64,000 bases of DNA from Nocardioides sp. GY 10113 (GTDB lineage Bacteria; Actinomycetota; Actinomycetes; Propionibacteriales; Nocardioidaceae). Positions 17,767 through 26,601 of the stretch are shown piece after piece. Numbering within the stretch: the stretch's first letter is position 1; each line of letters begins with the position of its first letter. The notes under the pieces were generated by a model. The model was given only the letters and a program-made list of their open reading frames with translations. It had not been told where the DNA came from and did not search any database. A program made the translations under genes and the position numbers. Where the stretch lies: assembly GCF_004919105.1 (NCBI RefSeq), contig NZ_STGK01000007.1, positions 1-64,000 on the forward strand. Reading direction: 5' to 3'.

Positions 17767-18177
17767 ATGGCAGCGTCACCCAAGACCGGCGATCTGGAAC
17801 TGGGGCGGGCCATCGCGGCCCGACGCGAGGAGCTCGGCATGTCCCGCAAGGAGCTCGCCCAGGCCACCGGTCTGTCGTACCCCTACATTGCCCAGATCGA
17901 GACCGGCTACCGGTTGCCGTCGACGAAACACCAGGTGGCGCTCTCGAGGACTCTCGGCCTGTCCCTGGATGAGCTGTTCGGCACCGCTGAGGCCCACCCC
18001 GACATCCCGCCAAGCACGTCGTCCCCACGTCAGCGTCCGACGCTCGAGCAGGCGGTGGACGGTGCGGCGCGGCAGATCGAATCGCTGCCAACCTCCGTGC
18101 GCCTGGAGGCGCTGTCCCGGCTCCAGCTCAGGATCATGCAGGGCGTGACCGACGAGCGGGCGCGCCGCCACAGGTGA
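17767..18177 (+). CDS. XRE-family transcriptional regulator
   Basis: 136 aa with GAGGAGG upstream of the ATG. An N-terminal helix-turn-helix of the Cro/C1 class (about 12-68) includes SRKELAQATGLSYPYIAQIE followed by a predicted fourth and fifth helix. The C-terminal half is a charged, helical dimerisation or sensing region. It is divergent from the ADP-ribosylglycohydrolase operon and overlaps the next gene region, so it probably regulates both through the two ATGC-N5-GCAT palindromes in between. Confidence 0.9.
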   Translation: MAASPKTGDLELGRAIAARREELGMSRKELAQATGLSYPYIAQIETGYRLPSTKHQVALSRTLGLSLDELFGTAEAHPDIPPSTSSPRQRPTLEQAVDGAARQIESLPTSVRLEALSRLQLRIMQGVTDERARRHR

Positions 18178-18233
18178 CCGGACCATCACGCCGGGTCGAC
18201 ACACCACAGACGTTGCAGGGAGAGGAACCAGCC

Positions 18234-19187
18234 ATGACGACGGACCAGCACGAGGAGCGGATTGGCGCCGGCCTGCCGCCGCGGATCAGCTACGCCGACC
18301 TGAACGCGAAGCAGAAGGAGATCTACAACTTCCAGAAGGTTGCCGCGCTCCTCGCCGACCACGGCTTCAACTGCATCAAGCTGTCGGACGACTGGCAGGG
18401 CGCCGACTTCCTCGCCTACCACAAGGACTGGGAGCACACGCTCCGCGTACAACTCAAGACCTCGCTCACTATCGCCAGCAAGTACGCCGAGAAGGGCCTC
18501 CACATCGCCTTCCACATCCACGGTGTGTGGCACGTGATCGACCACGACGCGTTGGTCGACCTCTGCGCCGAGCACGCGACGTACCTGGACACCGCAGCGT
18601 GGAAGGTCGACGGCCTCTACACCACGACTCACCCCAACCCTGCGCTGCGCGCGGCCCTGAAGCCCTACGCTCTGTCGGCCGATGCCTCGGCATCCTCAGC
18701 AGCCAGTTCCGCCCGCCCCGCTGACGCCGGTTCGGTCGACAGCGGGCCCACGACGAAGGGCAAGCGCTTCGAGGTGCACGCCGGTACCGAGCCGATCGGC
18801 CCACTGACGCAGAAGCACGCCGTGCTCGCGGTGGTCCAGCTTCTGGTCGAGGCCGGGGTGAGCTGCGAGACGATCCAGGAGGTGCTCAACCCCGGCCCGT
18901 TCCGGTGCATCCGCGGCACCGTCGACCCGCGCGACCTGTGGCCGGCGATGGCTGCCGCGTACGAGCTCGGGTCGCACGAGGAGAAGCTGTGGTTCCTCGA
19001 CGAGCCGGTCTACCAGAGTGGCAACACCTGGGTGCTGCGCAACAACGTGTGGGGCAAGGCGACCGCGCAGAAGCTCGGCATGTTGTGCGACCTCGCCGAG
19101 GGATCACATTCCGCGAATTGTGACTCTCGCGGCAGGACGACCGCGGACCTGCGCGGAGCCATCACCGCCAACCCGGACTCGGGGTAG
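18234..19187 (+). CDS. Possible PD-(D/E)XK-like protein, function unknown
   Basis: 317 aa from the ATG at 18234, with GGGAGAGGAA upstream. A GTG at 18174 overlapping the XRE stop is a possible longer start. The N-terminal domain (20-120) has a helix, then a strand with Asp58 (GADF) and Gln73-x-Lys75 (RVQLKT), the order seen in PD-(D/E)XK nucleases that use Gln in place of Glu. A low-complexity Ala/Ser linker (145-180) leads to a second domain (190-300) starting FEVHAGTEPIGPLTQK, which I do not recognise. Operonic with the XRE regulator. A nuclease role is a guess from motif spacing. Confidence 0.65.
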   Translation: MTTDQHEERIGAGLPPRISYADLNAKQKEIYNFQKVAALLADHGFNCIKLSDDWQGADFLAYHKDWEHTLRVQLKTSLTIASKYAEKGLHIAFHIHGVWHVIDHDALVDLCAEHATYLDTAAWKVDGLYTTTHPNPALRAALKPYALSADASASSAASSARPADAGSVDSGPTTKGKRFEVHAGTEPIGPLTQKHAVLAVVQLLVEAGVSCETIQEVLNPGPFRCIRGTVDPRDLWPAMAAAYELGSHEEKLWFLDEPVYQSGNTWVLRNNVWGKATAQKLGMLCDLAEGSHSANCDSRGRTTADLRGAITANPDSG

Positions 19188-19260
19188 ACCCCCACCGTCA
19201 TCCGGGCAAGGCCCTTCGGACTCGCTCCTCATCGGGATCACCTGGGCGGCGGAAGTCGGG

Positions 19261-21291
19261 TCACGATCCGTCGCGCGCTCGATGAGAATCGGCACCACCC
19301 GGAACAGAAGTGGTGGCTTCGTTCGGCGGATTCGTTGGCTCCAAGGCAACTGTGACGTGGAGCGGGCAGGCCGGGTGGACGGGAAGCGGACGGGTGTCCC
19401 AGCGAACCGGTTGAGGGCGCCCGTGGCGGTCGCGTAGATGGGCGACATCCAGGACGCTCGGACTCCCGCCGGCGAGGCCGTCACCTCCGTCGAGCAGGTC
19501 GAGCGCGACTCGGGAGCCGTGGTGGGCGATCGTGGCGAGGTCCGCGTTCGTGCCGGTGAACGTCGAGTCGGCGCAGCCGGTGTTGACCATCCCGTCCGGA
19601 TCTGCCGTCGGAATTGGCACGGCGTTGTCGGCACGATGATGCTGCAAGCAGGCCCAGCATCCGCCGCCGGGCCGATAGAGGTAGACGCACCCGCCCCATC
19701 CGCCGGCGGTCCCGCTGACATGCAAGAGAGCCTTGCCTTCGGCTTGCCGGAGGGCAGCCAGGTAGCGGGTTACGGCGGGGGCGGCGGTGGCGTCGATGAC
19801 CAGGTCGGCGGTACGGAGCGCCTCCTCGAGACGGTCCCGCTCGGTGGCGTCCAGGGCGTCGCGGCGGCTGACTCGCCCGAGGTGACGGTGGAAGGCCCGC
19901 ACCTCGACGCCGGGCCGCTGTGAGCGCAGGTGTCCGCCGAGGGTCTCGACCTTCGTTCGTCCGGCGGCGGCCGTGGGCGCGAACTGCCGACAGGCGGTCT
20001 GGATGTCCACGACGTCGCCGTCGACGAGGTCGAGGCGGCCGATGCCGGCGCGGGCGAGGTCGGTGGCGACGTGGCCGCCCAGGGCGCCGATGCCGACCAC
20101 GACCACGTGCGCTCCCCGCAGATCGCGAACGAATCGGGTGCGCCCCCCGTCGAGGTCGGCGCCCATCGCCTGAACTTGCAGGTAGTGGTATTTCGGACTC
20201 GGTTCCAGGTTGGCGCGCAGGAGCGCGACCCAGCCCTCACCAGGCTCCCGATACCCCTGCTCGCTCGGCACGAGGAGGCACAAGACCTCCAGGTCCTCGC
20301 TCGCGTTCCTGACCCCCTCCGCATCGGCCGCGTCGGCACCTGCTCCATCCACGCCGGCCCCATCCGCGCCGGCCCCATCCGCGCCGGCCCCATCCGCGCC
20401 GGCCGTGCCGTCATCGTGGGTGGCGTCCGCGGGTCCCTCATGGATGAGTTCGACCGGGTGCAGTCGCGACTCGAGCCTGGTCCAGGTCTGCTCCGGCGAG
20501 GCATTTGGATCGAAGGCCGCGTCGCGGGCCCACCGGCCAGGAACAAGGAGCGGGTAGCCGTGCTCGTGCGCGGGTCGCGGGCCGGGGTGTTCGTAGCCGG
20601 GTGCGTAGATGGCCTCCACGATCCCGGGGCCAATGTGCCTGCTCATCTGGACGTAGAAACGTGCCAGAAGAGCACCCTCTGTGACGTCGGTGGGTGGCCT
20701 CGCGTCGGCCATGATGAGCGCGATATCGGCGGTCGCGTGGCCCAGTCGGAGACCAACCGGTTCGGGAGCTTGGACCTCGACCCCGGCAGGAGGGGCGTCC
20801 GGGCTGAGCCCGCCGGCCAGGATCTGCGGGAGCTGACGGGTGAGGAGGGCCGCCACCGTGAGGTCCGAGTTCCAGTCCTCGGGCTCGAGCAGACACAGAA
20901 CTCCCAGCGGGCCCCGGTGGCGGCGCAGCCCAAGGCGATCGTCGTGGTCACGAACCTCGGGCGGAAAAAAGGGGTACTCATGGGGGAAGACGACCTGGAT
21001 CCGGCATACCTGGGAGCCGGCGTCTCCGGCGGGTGAGGCTTCGTCGACTTGGGCAGGATCGGCTGGTCTGCCGGAGCGCTCGGCCGGCGCAGACCCGGGC
21101 AGTCCCGGCGGGATGGGCCAGTCGATGTCGACCCTGACCAGGCCGGCGTCCACACCGAGCCGGTAGTTCCAGCCGGTGGCGTCCAACTCTGCGAGCTCGG
21201 TGCGCCACCGACCGGGATACCAGCCAGCCCAGTCCGGCTCGAGCCCACGCTGGCCGGCATCTGTCGCGGATCCGGGTTCACGTCCGGTCAT
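19261..21291 (-). CDS. E2-E1 ubiquitin-type conjugation enzyme fusion
   Basis: 676 aa from the ATG at 21291, with GGGGGG 8 bases upstream; the GTG one codon earlier is also possible. The N-terminal 165 residues are an E2/UBC-like fold: PHEYPFFPPEV followed by GVLCLL (candidate catalytic Cys133) and a downstream Trp, in E2 order. A Gly-Ala-Asp repeat linker covers about 298-322. The C-terminal E1/ThiF domain has VVVVGIGALGG (nucleotide loop 400-406), LVDGDVVD, a CWAC...CPLH zinc-site pattern (Cys545, Cys548, Cys642, His645) and GCADSTF (Cys573, possible thioester residue). The order matches CBASS Cap2, but no cyclase, JAB protease or effector is beside it. The partner is probably the small protein encoded 17 bases upstream. 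Confidence 0.88.
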   Translation of the reverse strand: MTGREPGSATDAGQRGLEPDWAGWYPGRWRTELAELDATGWNYRLGVDAGLVRVDIDWPIPPGLPGSAPAERSGRPADPAQVDEASPAGDAGSQVCRIQVVFPHEYPFFPPEVRDHDDRLGLRRHRGPLGVLCLLEPEDWNSDLTVAALLTRQLPQILAGGLSPDAPPAGVEVQAPEPVGLRLGHATADIALIMADARPPTDVTEGALLARFYVQMSRHIGPGIVEAIYAPGYEHPGPRPAHEHGYPLLVPGRWARDAAFDPNASPEQTWTRLESRLHPVELIHEGPADATHDDGTAGADGAGADGAGADGAGVDGAGADAADAEGVRNASEDLEVLCLLVPSEQGYREPGEGWVALLRANLEPSPKYHYLQVQAMGADLDGGRTRFVRDLRGAHVVVVGIGALGGHVATDLARAGIGRLDLVDGDVVDIQTACRQFAPTAAAGRTKVETLGGHLRSQRPGVEVRAFHRHLGRVSRRDALDATERDRLEEALRTADLVIDATAAPAVTRYLAALRQAEGKALLHVSGTAGGWGGCVYLYRPGGGCWACLQHHRADNAVPIPTADPDGMVNTGCADSTFTGTNADLATIAHHGSRVALDLLDGGDGLAGGSPSVLDVAHLRDRHGRPQPVRWDTRPLPVHPACPLHVTVALEPTNPPNEATTSVPGGADSHRARDGS
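20346..20405. repeat. Four 15-bp tandem repeats in E2-E1 linker
   Basis: Four consecutive copies of CATCCGCGCCGGCCC. The first has one change and the last differs only at its final base. They encode the Gly-Ala-Asp linker between the E2 and E1 domains. Identical silent positions show recent expansion, so linker length probably varies between strains. Confidence 0.9.
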
Positions 21292-21308
21292 CACGGTGCC
21301 CCCCGGGG

Positions 21309-21671
21309 TTAGCCGACCGGGGTCGGGTGATCCGACGCAACGGGCGGCGCGTACGGGACCGGGGCGGGCGCGTACGCACCGGCGGCGGGGAAGCGTTCCT
21401 CGACCGTCTCGTGCCGGTCCTCGACCGTCTCCGTGCGGCGCACGGTGCGGCGGGTGATTCGGTGCACGCCGCCGACGTTCTCGTACCTGGTCGTCGTGCT
21501 GGATTCCGTCGTGGTCGCAGACTGCTCGGGTTTCGCCGGTCCGGCAGCCCGCTCGTCGGGCGCCGGACCGGCGGCCGGCTGCGCGACCTGGTCGGCGGTC
21601 GGCGCCGCGTTCCGTGACGGCTCGTCGCTCTGGGTCTGGTCGGGCTGGTTCTCAGGCTGGTTCTCAGGCAC
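21309..21671 (-). CDS. Small disordered protein ending in glycine; candidate protein modifier
   Basis: 120 aa from the GTG at 21671, with AAGGAG 7 bases upstream. Residues 1-60 are Pro/Gln/Ala/Glu-rich and low complexity. A Thr/Arg/Glu segment (about 60-95, with HRITRRTVRRTE) follows, then a Pro/Ala tail ending in Pro-Thr-Pro-Val-Gly. A free C-terminal Gly is what ubiquitin-type E1 enzymes activate, and the E2-E1 gene begins 17 bases downstream on the same strand. No beta-grasp fold is evident, so it may be a disordered modifier (compare Pup) or simply a substrate. Function is inferred entirely from context and the terminal Gly. Confidence 0.7.
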   Translation of the reverse strand: MPENQPENQPDQTQSDEPSRNAAPTADQVAQPAAGPAPDERAAGPAKPEQSATTTESSTTTRYENVGGVHRITRRTVRRTETVEDRHETVEERFPAAGAYAPAPVPYAPPVASDHPTPVG

Positions 21672-21933
21672 AGCGTTGCTCCTTCTGGTGCGTTGGCGTG
21701 GCACGCGGGTTTGGCAAGCAGAGTCCGGGTGCCTTCCGCGCCTCGACCAGCGTGTGCCGGAAACGTCCGACGGGCTCGCCAACAACGGTCTTAATGCGGC
21801 GTTCGACACCACGCCCTGGGCGGTTCTCGGGGGCATCTCGGTCGTCGGGGGCGATCGGAAACTCGACCGCCGACTCCCCGGCCTCCGAGCACGCCTGCGC
21901 CGCGCCCGCGGCCGCCCAGTCGGCCAAAGGCAT
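21664..21933 (-). CDS. Possible 89-aa protein at head of E2-E1 operon
   Basis: Open frame from an ATG with GGAG 8 bases upstream; its 3' end overlaps the start of the Gly-ended protein gene by 8 bases, typical of coupled genes. Third codon positions are G/C-rich in the first half and weaker in the second. The sequence (MPLADWAAAGAAQA..., with an acidic middle and basic C-terminus) matches nothing I know. It could be a third component of the unit or a spurious frame. Confidence 0.4.
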   Translation of the reverse strand: MPLADWAAAGAAQACSEAGESAVEFPIAPDDRDAPENRPGRGVERRIKTVVGEPVGRFRHTLVEARKAPGLCLPNPRATPTHQKEQRCA

Positions 21934-22453
21934 GGACCAGACTCCAACCTTCTGCCGGGCTCCGGAACCGGCCCGGATGCCTGCCCCAAGCTTCGGCTCC
22001 CCCGGCATATTTCGGCGCTGCACCAACCCCAGGACTACAAAGCCGTTTCAGAACGGGCAACACCTCGTCCGCGTCGTCGCAACTCCCCGCGCCAACGGAC
22101 GCGACTGCTCGGATACGACCCCTGCCCAATGTCCGCTGCGCGTGCTGTCAAGCCGCTCGAGGGGACCGGCCGGGCGATTTCGTGGTTAGGGGTCGCGATC
22201 GGCGTCGCCGTGCCGAAGGGGTCTGCCGCGCTTGTCAGCGCAGATGCCGACGCGGCCAGGATGCGGGTGTGATCGCCACACCGGCACGCCGCCACCACCC
22301 CGGCCGGGCCACTGACCGAACCTGCCGAACCTTCGCCGCCAGCTACGCCTGCGCGGCCTCCTCGGCCTGGCGCGTCAGCACAGCCACCTGGGATGTCCGG
22401 GTGGTGCCGCGGTCGAGTGTGCACGACTCGGCGACACCGGCACGTTCCCGGGC
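21934..22453. other. Intergenic region between divergent units
   Basis: 520 bases between the minus-strand E2-E1 unit and the plus-strand antitoxin-like pair. Several frames are open but lack ribosome sites and consistent codon bias. It presumably carries the two divergent promoters; I could not assign them. Confidence 0.35.
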
Positions 22454-23272
22454 ATGATCGTGCTGACCCTCCAGGAGTGGACCGGAGGAGACCCCTCCCG
22501 CAGCGTCGTGCTCGGCCACGTGCTCGCCACCGAGGTCTCCAATCGCGGCTCCCTCGGGCTGCTGGCGGTCATCCGACTCGGCGCCGGGCACGAGCGCCGC
22601 CTGGTCGTTCCCTCCCCCAACGGCACGACCGGCCTCCACCTGCTCTGGGAAGGCCTTCGTCAGCGCACGGGCAACGGGGAGGTGCGGGAGCCCACCGCCC
22701 AGGAGCACGCGGTCGCCGACGAGATGGTCACCGTCTTCAACCGCGGCTTCGACACCAACCACCCCGCACCGGCCCAGCCGCTACCCGATGCGGTGTGGGG
22801 CCGCGATGACCAGCTCCGCCAAGGCGCCCGGGACCGCCTGCTCGCACTGCCCTACCTGACCGAGACCCGGGTACGGGAGCTCGTGACCCCAGGCGCCGCC
22901 AACGGGATCGCGTTGCGGAGCCTGGTCGATGCCCGCGTCGTGCTGGCGGTTCCGATCGAGGGGCGCCGGCACTACCCGGTGTTCCAGTTCACCGCGCATG
23001 GCCTGAATCCGGTCGCCGTGCACGTCAACCTTCTCCTCCTCGGCAGCCACCGCGCGTCGGCCGTCGCTCGGTGGTGGACCACCACCGACGAGGTTCTGCA
23101 GATGAGGCCGGTCGACGCCCTCGAACACCGGTCACTCGCCAGGACGCTCCTGGACCGCGCCGCCGCGATGGCCAGCACCGGCAACCCCCGCCACACCGAC
23201 CACCAGCAGCACATCGAGGACCACCACCGGCAGAATCCGGATGGCGACCATGACCAAGCGAGCCCACCGTGA
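22454..23272 (+). CDS. Antitoxin-like protein with MbcA/ParS/Xre toxin-binding-type C-terminus
   Basis: 272 aa. No clear ribosome site precedes the ATG, so it may be leaderless. Residues 1-115 are a beta-rich region of unknown type. Residues 125-180 look like a small helical DNA-binding unit ending in a strand with YPVFQF. Residues 188-241 (LLLLGSHRASAVARWWTT, then RPVDALEH) match the pattern of the MbcA/ParS toxin-binding domain, which normally blocks RES-type toxins. The tail is His/Gln/Asp-rich and disordered. No RES toxin gene is adjacent. The downstream gene overlaps by GTGA. A frameshifted copy of residues 188-241 lies at 40033-40199 on the other strand. Confidence 0.65.
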   Translation: MIVLTLQEWTGGDPSRSVVLGHVLATEVSNRGSLGLLAVIRLGAGHERRLVVPSPNGTTGLHLLWEGLRQRTGNGEVREPTAQEHAVADEMVTVFNRGFDTNHPAPAQPLPDAVWGRDDQLRQGARDRLLALPYLTETRVRELVTPGAANGIALRSLVDARVVLAVPIEGRRHYPVFQFTAHGLNPVAVHVNLLLLGSHRASAVARWWTTTDEVLQMRPVDALEHRSLARTLLDRAAAMASTGNPRHTDHQQHIEDHHRQNPDGDHDQASPP

Positions 23273-23697
23273 CCACCCAGGACGCCACGAGCGAAGAAGT
23301 GCCGCCCGAGCCCAGCGCACTCTCCGGCGAGGAGGGCGGGGTCTGGCAGATCGTCACCGAGGCCTCGCTCTACATCCTCGATCTCGAGCGGGGCCGGCTC
23401 ATGCGGACACCCGGCGCCGGTCTCGGACCCCACGTCGCCCCCGACGGTGTCCTCGTCAGGGTCACAGACCTTGCTGGCGACCGCGCCTGGCTCACCCTCG
23501 TCGAGCTTTGGCAATGCCGGATCGGGTTCCCGCTCCTCGCCTTCTGCGAGGACGAACACGGAGACAACCCCATGCTCAGATGGTCCACCCACATCATCAG
23601 CATCCGCCGCCTACCCGCCAGCCACGATGCGCAGCATCCGGGTCACGAGGAGCATCCGTCACCGCCATCCGCTGATGCCGACGGACCCGATGCATAG
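23269..23697 (+). CDS. Small hypothetical protein coupled to antitoxin-like gene
   Basis: 142 aa from a GTG overlapping the preceding stop. The middle (25-110) is beta-strand rich: WQIVTEASLYILDLERGRL and LTLVELWQCRIGFPLLAF. Both ends are polar and disordered. Actinobacteria carry many short proteins with this 'Y-x-LDL-x-x-x-x-L-x-R' start, but I cannot assign a function. Coupling suggests it acts with the antitoxin-like protein, possibly as its partner. Confidence 0.6.
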   Translation: MTTQDATSEEVPPEPSALSGEEGGVWQIVTEASLYILDLERGRLMRTPGAGLGPHVAPDGVLVRVTDLAGDRAWLTLVELWQCRIGFPLLAFCEDEHGDNPMLRWSTHIISIRRLPASHDAQHPGHEEHPSPPSADADGPDA

Positions 23698-23971
23698 GGC
23701 GACTGGGTGATCACCGGCGCGCTGAAACCAAGATCGGCGCCTGGAACGCGCCTTCTGGACCGCGCCGGAGTCGCAGAAGGCCGAACTCAGCTCTCGTCGT
23801 GGCGCAGGAAGAATCGGCGGGCTTGGGCGAGCGGGCCTGACCAACGCACTTGGCGACCCGGTTGTCGGGGCTGATAGGCGCCCGGTAGTTCGCACCGGTG
23901 AGGAGCGCTTGCACGCGGCTACCGGCGCAGATGGGCTCCGAAGCGGCGAGCAGGCCGACGTTCCGAACAGC

Positions 23972-26467
23972 TCAGGTCTCGCGCCCGGCCTCCGAGGCGA
24001 CGGCGGCGAACAGGCGCGAAACCTCCGGCTTCATCCGGTAGGTCGCGGGGTCACCGGGCGCCCATTCCGATGGCAGATGCCGGCCCATCTGCGCGACGTA
24101 CCGCCCGGGCCAAGCCAGCACGCCTGCCACCCCTAACGCACCGTTGGGGATGTCGCACACCTCGGCCAACTCATCCGCCGGAAGCGGCCGAGGGGAGGCG
24201 TCCATCAAGGCCTGGAAGAAGCGTCGACCGGCGGGACTCAGGCTCTGCCACAGGTAGCGTGCCGCCGCCACGTCCTCCTCGCTGTCTCCCCAGCCGAGGA
24301 GTTCCTCGCTCTCCGAGGGCGCCTCGGCCTCGAGGCGCTGGAGCGTCAGGCGCTCCTCGCCGAGGCTGACGTTGCGGGCCCGCCAGCCGGCGTCCTTGAT
24401 GGAGCGTGAGAGCGGCGAGCCGCCACCGGCGTACCAGATCGTGTAGTGCTTGCGCGCCGAGTCAGGGAGCGGCTCTGGCAACACCTCTTCGATCTCGGCG
24501 AAGGTGAGCCGCAGTTCATCACCCTCCTGCACGGCCAGCCAGGCGCGGAGCGGCTCGTACTTTCCGACCATGCCCGTGGCTCCTCCGACCGATTCGTCGG
24601 CGGAGCGGGCAGTGGCCGCCTGCACCGCATCCGACGGACACGGCCAGATCTCGACCAACGCCTCGACCGCCTCCGCAGTGCGGGCACGGATGTCGTCCTC
24701 GGTCCAGGAAACCGGGTGCGCGGTGACGATCCGGCTGTTCAGCGAGAGCTGGCTGTGCTGGAGCAGGTAGTCCCGCTTGCCGCCGCCAGGGAGGCCGCGG
24801 GAGGCGGACTCCGCGTCGGTCCACGGACGATTCGACAGCGTCGGGTTGAGCTTGGCGTTGACCAGCGTGAGGTTGCCCAGCGTGTGCACGAGCCGGTCCC
24901 GGCGCAAACCTGCGAGCTCGTCGCCGGCGATGTCGGCTCCCCAGTGCTCGCGCCATGCCTGCGGCATCACGTGCTCGACGGTCAGCCCCTGCGGACACGG
25001 CTGCCCCTCCCCCAGCGGGCCACGAAGACGGTCCTCCATCGCCTCGAGAAGCATCCGCATCCGGGCCCGGATCAACGAGCTGTAGACGGGTTCCTCGCTC
25101 AACCGTACGGCGAGCGTCGCGTCGTTCGGCCAGTAGCGCGAGTCGGCCGACTGCCCTGCCAGGAACCGCTCGACAGTGTCGCCAGCGACCTCGGCGCCGT
25201 GCTCCTCCACCTCCTTGAGCAGCTCCAGGACGACGCGGTTGTGATCCTTCGTGGTCACCCGGCACAGCGCACGGCGCACGAGCCAGCTCTCGAGGCTGCC
25301 CAGAGCCTTGTCGCGTTGCTCCTCGGGCAGATGCCCCTCCGGCTGGCGAAGCAGCCACAGCAGGAACGGCGCGACCACCTGGGTGTCCATCGCCTTCAGG
25401 ACGCGGTAGTGGAAGCGACCCGGCACGGTGTCGAGTGGCAGCGACTCCATCTCACGATGGATCCGGGCGTCCCGTGAGATCTCCGCGAGCAACCCGGCGA
25501 CGTCGTCTTGGCCACCGGTCATGAGGAAGTCGCGGAAGTCGGAGAAGACCCGGTCCGACTGCACCTCCCTCAACAGCTTCATCGTCAACCAGCGGTTGAG
25601 GAAGACGTCGATCCGCGGACGGTAGAGCCGTCCCTGCGCGACCGACTGCCGCCAGTGGTCGTCATCCAGGTCGCGCCAGTGCTTCCGATAGAGGGCCTCG
25701 ACGTCGAGCTGCTGGTGGGTGGCGATCTGGAACACGAGATTCTTGACCAGGTCGGAGGCGAGCAGCGGGCTACCGCGGTGGTTGAGGGTCTCGAAGATCA
25801 CCTGGGCGTTGTCGCCGGGCTCAAGGTCGATCACCACCAGCCGGAGATGGTCCCGCAGCACCCGGGTCAGCGCCGACAGGCGGGCGACCACCTTGCCCGG
25901 GTCACCGCTGAGGTCTGCCCACTCCTGGACTACCTCAACGAAGAACTTGTGGGCCTGCGCGATGCGCGAGCCGCTCAGCGAGGCCGGCACGACGGTGTCG
26001 TCGTCCATCGCGGCCCGGAACGCGTCCTGGTCCCGGTCAGTCGGCCACACCTTGAACACGTCGTCGGGGTTCGCGGACATCGCCCGGTTGTTCTCCACGA
26101 GGACCAGGAGAGCTTGGGCGTCCATCTCGGCGCCGTGCCTTGCCACCACCCACTGCGCCGCGTCCAGCAGCAGCTGCAGGGTCGTGAGCCGCTGCTGCCC
26201 GTCGATCACGTGCCGCACCCCGATGTGGGCCACCGGGGAGATCTGCTGCTCGATGACGATCGCGCCGAGGAAATGGGGCGGTACCTGCGGAGCGCCGTAG
26301 GCGGCGGCCGGCGCGTCGAGGAGGCGCTCCGCCACCGCACGGACGTCCTCCCAGAGCGGCTGCCACTGATCCTTCTCGTTCCAGACATAGGGACGCTGGA
26401 ACAACGGGACCACGTACCGGATCGCATTGCCGAAGATCTCCGCCGGACTGTGGGTCAGTGCCTTCAC
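23972..26467 (-). CDS. GmrSD-type DUF262/DUF1524 restriction enzyme
   Basis: 831 aa from a GTG with AAGGAG 7 bases upstream. The N-terminal DUF262 domain has VPLFQRPYVW and VIDGQQRLTTLQ, the ParB/Srx-like nucleotide site of GmrS. The middle is helical. Near 505-560 a DUF1524 HNH-type motif appears: TVEHVMPQAW, then LGNLTLVNAKLN. An extra C-terminal module (about 620-831) contains YTIWYAGGGSPL and a final helical region. GmrSD enzymes are type IV systems that cut modified (glucosylated) phage DNA using NTP. Here it closes a minus-strand defence cluster. Substrate is unknown. Confidence 0.92.
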   Translation of the reverse strand: MKALTHSPAEIFGNAIRYVVPLFQRPYVWNEKDQWQPLWEDVRAVAERLLDAPAAAYGAPQVPPHFLGAIVIEQQISPVAHIGVRHVIDGQQRLTTLQLLLDAAQWVVARHGAEMDAQALLVLVENNRAMSANPDDVFKVWPTDRDQDAFRAAMDDDTVVPASLSGSRIAQAHKFFVEVVQEWADLSGDPGKVVARLSALTRVLRDHLRLVVIDLEPGDNAQVIFETLNHRGSPLLASDLVKNLVFQIATHQQLDVEALYRKHWRDLDDDHWRQSVAQGRLYRPRIDVFLNRWLTMKLLREVQSDRVFSDFRDFLMTGGQDDVAGLLAEISRDARIHREMESLPLDTVPGRFHYRVLKAMDTQVVAPFLLWLLRQPEGHLPEEQRDKALGSLESWLVRRALCRVTTKDHNRVVLELLKEVEEHGAEVAGDTVERFLAGQSADSRYWPNDATLAVRLSEEPVYSSLIRARMRMLLEAMEDRLRGPLGEGQPCPQGLTVEHVMPQAWREHWGADIAGDELAGLRRDRLVHTLGNLTLVNAKLNPTLSNRPWTDAESASRGLPGGGKRDYLLQHSQLSLNSRIVTAHPVSWTEDDIRARTAEAVEALVEIWPCPSDAVQAATARSADESVGGATGMVGKYEPLRAWLAVQEGDELRLTFAEIEEVLPEPLPDSARKHYTIWYAGGGSPLSRSIKDAGWRARNVSLGEERLTLQRLEAEAPSESEELLGWGDSEEDVAAARYLWQSLSPAGRRFFQALMDASPRPLPADELAEVCDIPNGALGVAGVLAWPGRYVAQMGRHLPSEWAPGDPATYRMKPEVSRLFAAVASEAGRET

Positions 26468-26601
26468 GCTTGCGCTCCTTTCGCTCGGCTGCTCCGCCGA
26501 GGCCCGCCCGAGCCGAGCCAGTCAAGCACGAGCCGTAGTACACCGTGGGCCATTGTCAGCCGCAGCAGGCCGTCGACCGGCTGGACGTCACGGTGGGACC
26601 G

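Noticed and set aside
19261-21671. Type II CBASS (Cap2-like E2-E1 fusion)
   Set aside because: No cyclic-nucleotide synthase, JAB protease or effector gene is adjacent; the neighbour is a disordered Gly-ended protein.
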